Source: Rhynchopus euleeides
Taxonomy: Eukaryota > Euglenozoa > Diplonemea > Diplonemida > Diplonemidae
Reading direction: 5' to 3'
Length of the DNA stretch: 64,000 bases
Assembly: GCA_963210315.1 (NCBI GenBank)
Contig: OY723324.1
Coordinates: forward strand, 434,001-498,000
Below the pieces are notes generated by a model that saw only the letters and a program-made list of their open reading frames with translations, was not told where the DNA came from and did no database searches. The translations under genes and the position numbers were made by a program. Position 1 is the stretch's first letter. The number at the start of each line of letters is the position of its first letter. Shown piece by piece: positions 59,701-64,000 of the stretch.

Positions 59701-62700
59701 CAAAAAAATATTTTTCCCCCAAATTCCTATTTTCATTCCGTGAAATAGATACACGCCTGGGTGGGACCCAGCTAATGCTATTTTTTTTATACCGAATCGT
59801 GTAGTGCAACTCATTCTCCCCATGCGATCACCCTCAAAGCCTTTTCCGACCCCACCCCCCCGGTCCCCGAGGGCAAGCGCTAGATCTTCGGCATATTTTT
59901 GGGGTGAAGAAGGGGGTCGGGGGGGGGGGGGGAGAGATGTCTACGCCGGGCCAATGCGATTCTCATCAATCCACTGCTTGACTACAGCACACACACACAC
60001 ACACACAACCCCCTGCCTGTTTTCTTCGGATATCTGGCCCCTGCCCTTCTATTCCTTCCGCTGGCCTGAAGGCAAATCCCGAAGAGACGTGTCGCCGCCC
60101 CCCACCCCTAGTCCCATCCACCATCCAACCCATGCGCTGCCAACAACGCCCTCCTTTGCTAGAGACCAGGATGGCCTGGTTCAGCGCAGTGAGATTAAGC
60201 GTGGCTCTTCAGCAAACAAAACACAAAGTCTAAAATAAAGACGCATGGCTGTCGAATGGCCCGCACCTTTTTATGGGCCTGCATGCTGCCGGAGGGCCCC
60301 CCCTTCGCACTGTGCCGATGTGTGTCAAGCCGCGTCACGTTTGGCGCCCTTTCTCACGATTCTGGGTTCTGAGTTGCGAAGACCCTTGCCCTGCGGATAT
60401 ACCCGTCCCCCCCCCCCCGAGGGGGGGAGGAGGGCATATTTCTCACTCTCTCCCACTCCACTCATCTCATCGGGTTTTTTGCGCGTGAATTTTAGCTGCA
60501 TCCGGTCCTTCCTTTATGTTCTGGCTTCCGTCACCATACCGTATCTATGCCTTCCGAACCCAATTTTGGTGTGTCTTGTGTGCGCAGGTTCTTGTTGTCA
60601 GAACAGCCAGGGAGGGGGGACGGGGGCGTTCCTTATTTTTTGAGCACGAACCGGAAAACAAAGGACCCGCGGGGCAGCCGCTTGGTATTGCCCTCCCACA
60701 TCTCCACGTATGCCAACGGAGGCAGGGCATGTGTTTTGTTGTACACTCAGATAATGCAGCTGCGTGCCTTTTTTTATTGGCTCGTCACACGGCATGGGTG
60801 TCCATGCCCATCGTACAATAGTTGCCTCAAGAAGCTCATACCCCACCACCCGAGTGGGTCCTGTGTGCGTGCCGTAGGCTTGTGTGCGCTGGGGAGGTTG
60901 TTTGTCTCCTAAGGGGATGGGGAATATAACGAAAAAAAGATAGCCCCATAACCACAAGCCCTCCCGAGTTGCGGGAACAGCGGTTCGATGTGGGTTTGAT
61001 CGGGGTTTGTGGCTAAATCGACACCTGAAGAACCTGCCACCACCCCGTTGTGTGTGTGTCGGTTGTGACCGGCTTCCCCATGGCACAAAGGTGCCCATTC
61101 TGCGTGTCTGAAACGACACGCGGAATGACAGTGTAATCTCACAGCTCGCTCCCCCCTGAAATACACTATTTTGAGAAAGCAAATCGCCCCACCAGCAGCC
61201 CACCCCACCCCATCCCCGTCTGTGGATGTGTCGATATTGGCCGGTATGAACCCGTTTTGTTTTTCGCGCCCGGTCTTCTCAGCGCTTCTCTTCACCGCAT
61301 CAGGTTCTTGGCTTCCCTTACCTAGGTCCACACCTCTGCCCCCGCCCCGAAGCAGAGTGATGTTCTGATGACTGCTTGTTGGGACCGGAATTGGGTCCCA
61401 CGCTGGCGCCGATACTTTCCAAAGAACAGGAGGTGTGAATAAGCAAGCAGTTCCAACTTGTGTTGGCGGAGAGTGTACAGTGTGCATGCCTGCATTGGCT
61501 GAAATGCAGTGCCTTTGTACGCAGGTGTGAGCCTGGCGAGTTGGTGGTGGGGCCGAAGAACGGTAGAGATAGGGAGTGAGTGTGGTGGGTGACGACGGAG
61601 CGGCCGAAATCCGCTCGTTTGTTGTGTGTTCTATTTTTCGCCAGCACGTTCGCTTTTTTTTGGCTAAACTTGCCCCATACGTTCCACCGCACGTCCTGTC
61701 TACAAGTGGGGCCGCGAGTCCGTGCAGAGTTCGGCCCTACCCCCAAAAAGAATATGTGGCCACCGCACGGCACCCTACACCGCACATTGTGTCGCTCGTT
61801 ACTCAGCTTCAGAAAGCCTTTCCAACTGGAGCTCATCGGTCAGCCGTGTAGTCGGTGCAATTTATGAAAAATACACCAAAATTGGTCCGATCCAAACAAA
61901 TGTGTCTGTCACTGCCAGGTCGCCTGCGCAGGCCCAAGCTTGTGTTCGGCAGACTCGCAGAAAAAAGTTCTCGGTGCCCTTGGCCAGCTGCTCCCTCCCC
62001 CCCCTGGCTTTTTGTGTGCAGATTGTCATCAGAGAAGATGTAACACCCTGGACACCCAGCGCGGCTCTGCGTGGCTGCAAGAAGAAGAAAAGTTTGCGAG
62101 TTCCGCGAGTACAAGGCAGCGATCGAGCCCCACCCACCCACCCACCCACCCCCAGCCCCCCCCGTCAGATTTCTTGAAAACGCACCCGCTACCCCAAGAG
62201 CAGCACCTCTCTCCGGCATGTCTTGCTGTCCATTTGTCATGCAATGCCGATGCAAACTCTGTGGTTTAAAATGCACACCACAATATACACTCACACACCA
62301 GCCCCACACCACCCCACACAGACACACCTGCAAGGGAGAGGGCATTTCTCCCCTCCACCCCCTGGAAGGAGACCAGGCAGGAGGCAGGTGGGAGGGTCAA
62401 GGGTGGTGAGGAGGGAGGCGGTGGGCGTGTTGGGGTGCTGGGTCCTCTCCCACCCCCCCTTCTCTCCACCCACCCCCCCACCCCACCCCCGCCCGCTCCG
62501 GCCCCGTACACATCTCTTTTGAGAGAGGGAGGCTCCCGTTGTTTATTGGTGCTTATTTCAGCCACTCTCTCTCCTGATTGTTTTAAGGGAGGAGTGAAGA
62601 GGAGTCTCCCTGTGGTATTTTTATCGACCTTACTGATTCCTCCACCCCCCCTCCCATATACGCATACGCTTCATATAGCAAACTCTGCTTCTTCCCTTCC

Positions 62701-62985
62701 TTATCCCCCCTCCTCCTGCAACACATTTTCCCCTTCTTTCTTTCTTTCTTTCTTTCTCTCACTCACCCCACCCCCTATCCCCCCCTTTTTGTGCTCAAAC
62801 AAAACCAAAAAGGGGAAGAAGAAGGGTGATACCAACCCCCCCCCCTCTCTCTCTCTCTCTCTCTCCATCTTCTCTCCCCACCCCTTTTTTTCTCTGCCGG
62901 AGCTCCATACAAACCAAAGGCATTGGCAGCGTAAAAAGGGGAGGGCGAGAGGGGAAAAAGCCGCCCCCTCCCCCTGCAGGGTTGA
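59701..62985. other. Long spacer
   Basis: Longest gene-poor stretch after the left end. Several open frames of 150-200 codons on the minus strand overlap each other and lack domains or splice context. The stretch ends with TTTC repeats (62736-62755), a TC run, poly-C and CCCCTGCAG at 62979, an acceptor-like site for the next gene. Confidence 0.5.
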
Positions 62986-64000
62986 ATGACAACCCGGGTC
63001 GGCACCCTGGTGCTGACGAGGAGGGGCGCGAAGGAGCAGACCCCTCTGAGGAAATGGGTTTCGGGTGTGGAGAGCCGGCACGGGGCAGGGCTGGCTGATG
63101 TGGGCGAAAAAATCCTCGTCGTCCGACAGGTGCTGTACAACATGGCAACCCAGCGCAGCGCTGTGTGGGTCCAGAGGGTGCGACAGACCAGAAGGGCGGT
63201 CATCACCCTTCAGCGCTCTGTCCGGAAATGGCTCGGCCGCAGATTCCTCTCCTTTGTCCGGGTCTACAACGTGTGGCGGACCGAGGAGACCGCCAGGGCA
63301 GAAGATCTCCGAAAGCTCATCCGCATCGCAGCGCAGAACCGACCCTCCGCCTCCTCCACAACACCAAACGCCGCCACCACCGGACAGCCCGGCGGGAGCA
63401 GCGGCGGCATCCGCCCGCGCCGCCTCAGCATTGTCGGGGGAGAGACGCACCAGCTCTCCCCAGAGGAGGTCACGCTGTGGGCGCAGCTCCAGAGCGCGCA
63501 GACCCTGCCCGACACAATGGTGCGGACAATCCTGGAGTGCTACGTCGCGATGCGGGTTCTGAAGGGGAAGAAGCCGCCGCAGCTGGGCAGCGGGGGGAGC
63601 GGGGGGGGCGGCAGCGCCAGGGGGAGGTTCGGCGGCACCAACTCCCCCGACACGCAGAGCCCGGCGAGCGGGGCCAGCTCCCCGGGGGTCCGGAAGCACC
63701 GCCTCGTCGGGGTCCTCACCTCCCTGGGCGGGTGGGACCCGGCCCTCGGGAGGCCCCGGGCGAAATCCTCCGACGCCCTCCAGACGGACAGCCTCGGCTG
63801 CACCACCCCGGGGACCGCTTCGCCCCTCTCCACCCCGACCACGCCGGACAGGGCATCCTCGATGGGGCACAGCCTCGCAGGGTTCTGTTGCCCAGCTGAG
63901 GACGGGAGCGGCTCCGCCACACCCGCCTCCGGAAAGATGCCCCTCTGCTGCCCGACAGTTGATGAGCTCCGCGCGCATGCCAAGAGGGTGGAGAGCAGGG
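62986..64000 (+). CDS. IQ-motif-like protein, N-terminal 338 codons, cut by window edge
   Basis: The ATG lies 6 bp after CCCCCTGCAG and the frame stays open to base 64000, so the stop is beyond the window. The protein starts MTTRVGTLVLTRRGAKEQTP. A helix with an IQ-like motif follows (residues 74-86, TLQRSVRKWLGRR, in a run of basic and aromatic residues VWVQRVRQTRRAVI and FVRVYNVWRTEE), suggesting calmodulin or light-chain binding. After a Ser/Thr/Pro linker is a conserved-looking segment (EEVTLWAQLQSAQTLPDTMV), then long Gly/Ser/Pro-rich sequence. The family is unknown to me. Composition and strand match the other host genes. Confidence 0.7.
   Translation, partial: MTTRVGTLVLTRRGAKEQTPLRKWVSGVESRHGAGLADVGEKILVVRQVLYNMATQRSAVWVQRVRQTRRAVITLQRSVRKWLGRRFLSFVRVYNVWRTEETARAEDLRKLIRIAAQNRPSASSTTPNAATTGQPGGSSGGIRPRRLSIVGGETHQLSPEEVTLWAQLQSAQTLPDTMVRTILECYVAMRVLKGKKPPQLGSGGSGGGGSARGRFGGTNSPDTQSPASGASSPGVRKHRLVGVLTSLGGWDPALGRPRAKSSDALQTDSLGCTTPGTASPLSTPTTPDRASSMGHSLAGFCCPAEDGSGSATPASGKMPLCCPTVDELRAHAKRVESR

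Noticed and set aside
60598..61487. Overlapping 190-200-codon minus-strand frames in the last spacer
   Set aside because: Different frames over the same bases, no domain, splice sites or 5' context.

Overview
The window is nuclear DNA from a unicellular eukaryote. The evidence is six coding regions interrupted by canonical GT-AG introns, eukaryote-only proteins (RBR ubiquitin ligase, DeSI/PPPDE isopeptidase, TRMT61A, a Nup35-type RRM protein, an acyl-CoA-binding protein, histone folds), and many cut-and-paste DNA transposons. Every host gene I can support lies on the + strand. Most are preceded by a C/T-rich tract and an AG a few bases to about 85 bases before the ATG (one base in two cases). 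Co-oriented genes with acceptor-like 5' ends suggest polycistronic transcription with spliced-leader trans-splicing. A euglenozoan, most likely diplonemid-like because cis-introns are also present, is my best guess. This is inference: no spliced-leader gene, rRNA or tRNA was seen. Poly-C/poly-G runs of 10 or more occur throughout the spacers.

Layout. 1-4.7 kb is low-complexity spacer. 4.7-8.4 kb is a two-gene minus-strand element with terminal inverted repeats, flanked by direct repeats of at least 28 bp. 9.6-18.2 kb holds host genes: UBA-CUE-PPPDE protease, a possible 51-aa protein, an LTO1/Yae1-domain protein, a two-exon 76-aa protein with an acylation-type N-terminus, and homoserine dehydrogenase. 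18.5-22.4 kb is a decayed transposon with a 6-bp target duplication. 23.8-24.3 kb is a fragment of a second transposon gene family. 24.6-40.2 kb holds more host genes: ubiquitin-like/jacalin protein, LRR protein, an FG-repeat histone doublet, the tRNA m1A58 methyltransferase catalytic subunit, a Nup35-like nucleoporin with a MITE in its intron, and an acyl-CoA-binding coiled-coil protein. A 1.75-kb tandem array lies at 36.6-38.4 kb.

40.6-55.9 kb is a nest of at least seven DNA transposons, several with readable target-site duplications, so insertion order can be inferred. It includes one intact 864-aa hAT-like transposase and two copies of an ORF1/ORF2 family that I cannot assign. 56.2-64 kb returns to host DNA, with an RBR ligase, a long spacer carrying paired GC-hairpin repeats, and the first 338 codons of an IQ-motif protein running off the right edge.

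How the genes relate: I see no single pathway. Co-orientation fits a directional transcription unit of unrelated housekeeping genes with transposons between them. The least familiar material is the FG/H1-like/H2B-like/H3-like fusion protein, the 28-bp-flanked two-gene element, and the ORF1/ORF2 transposon family.
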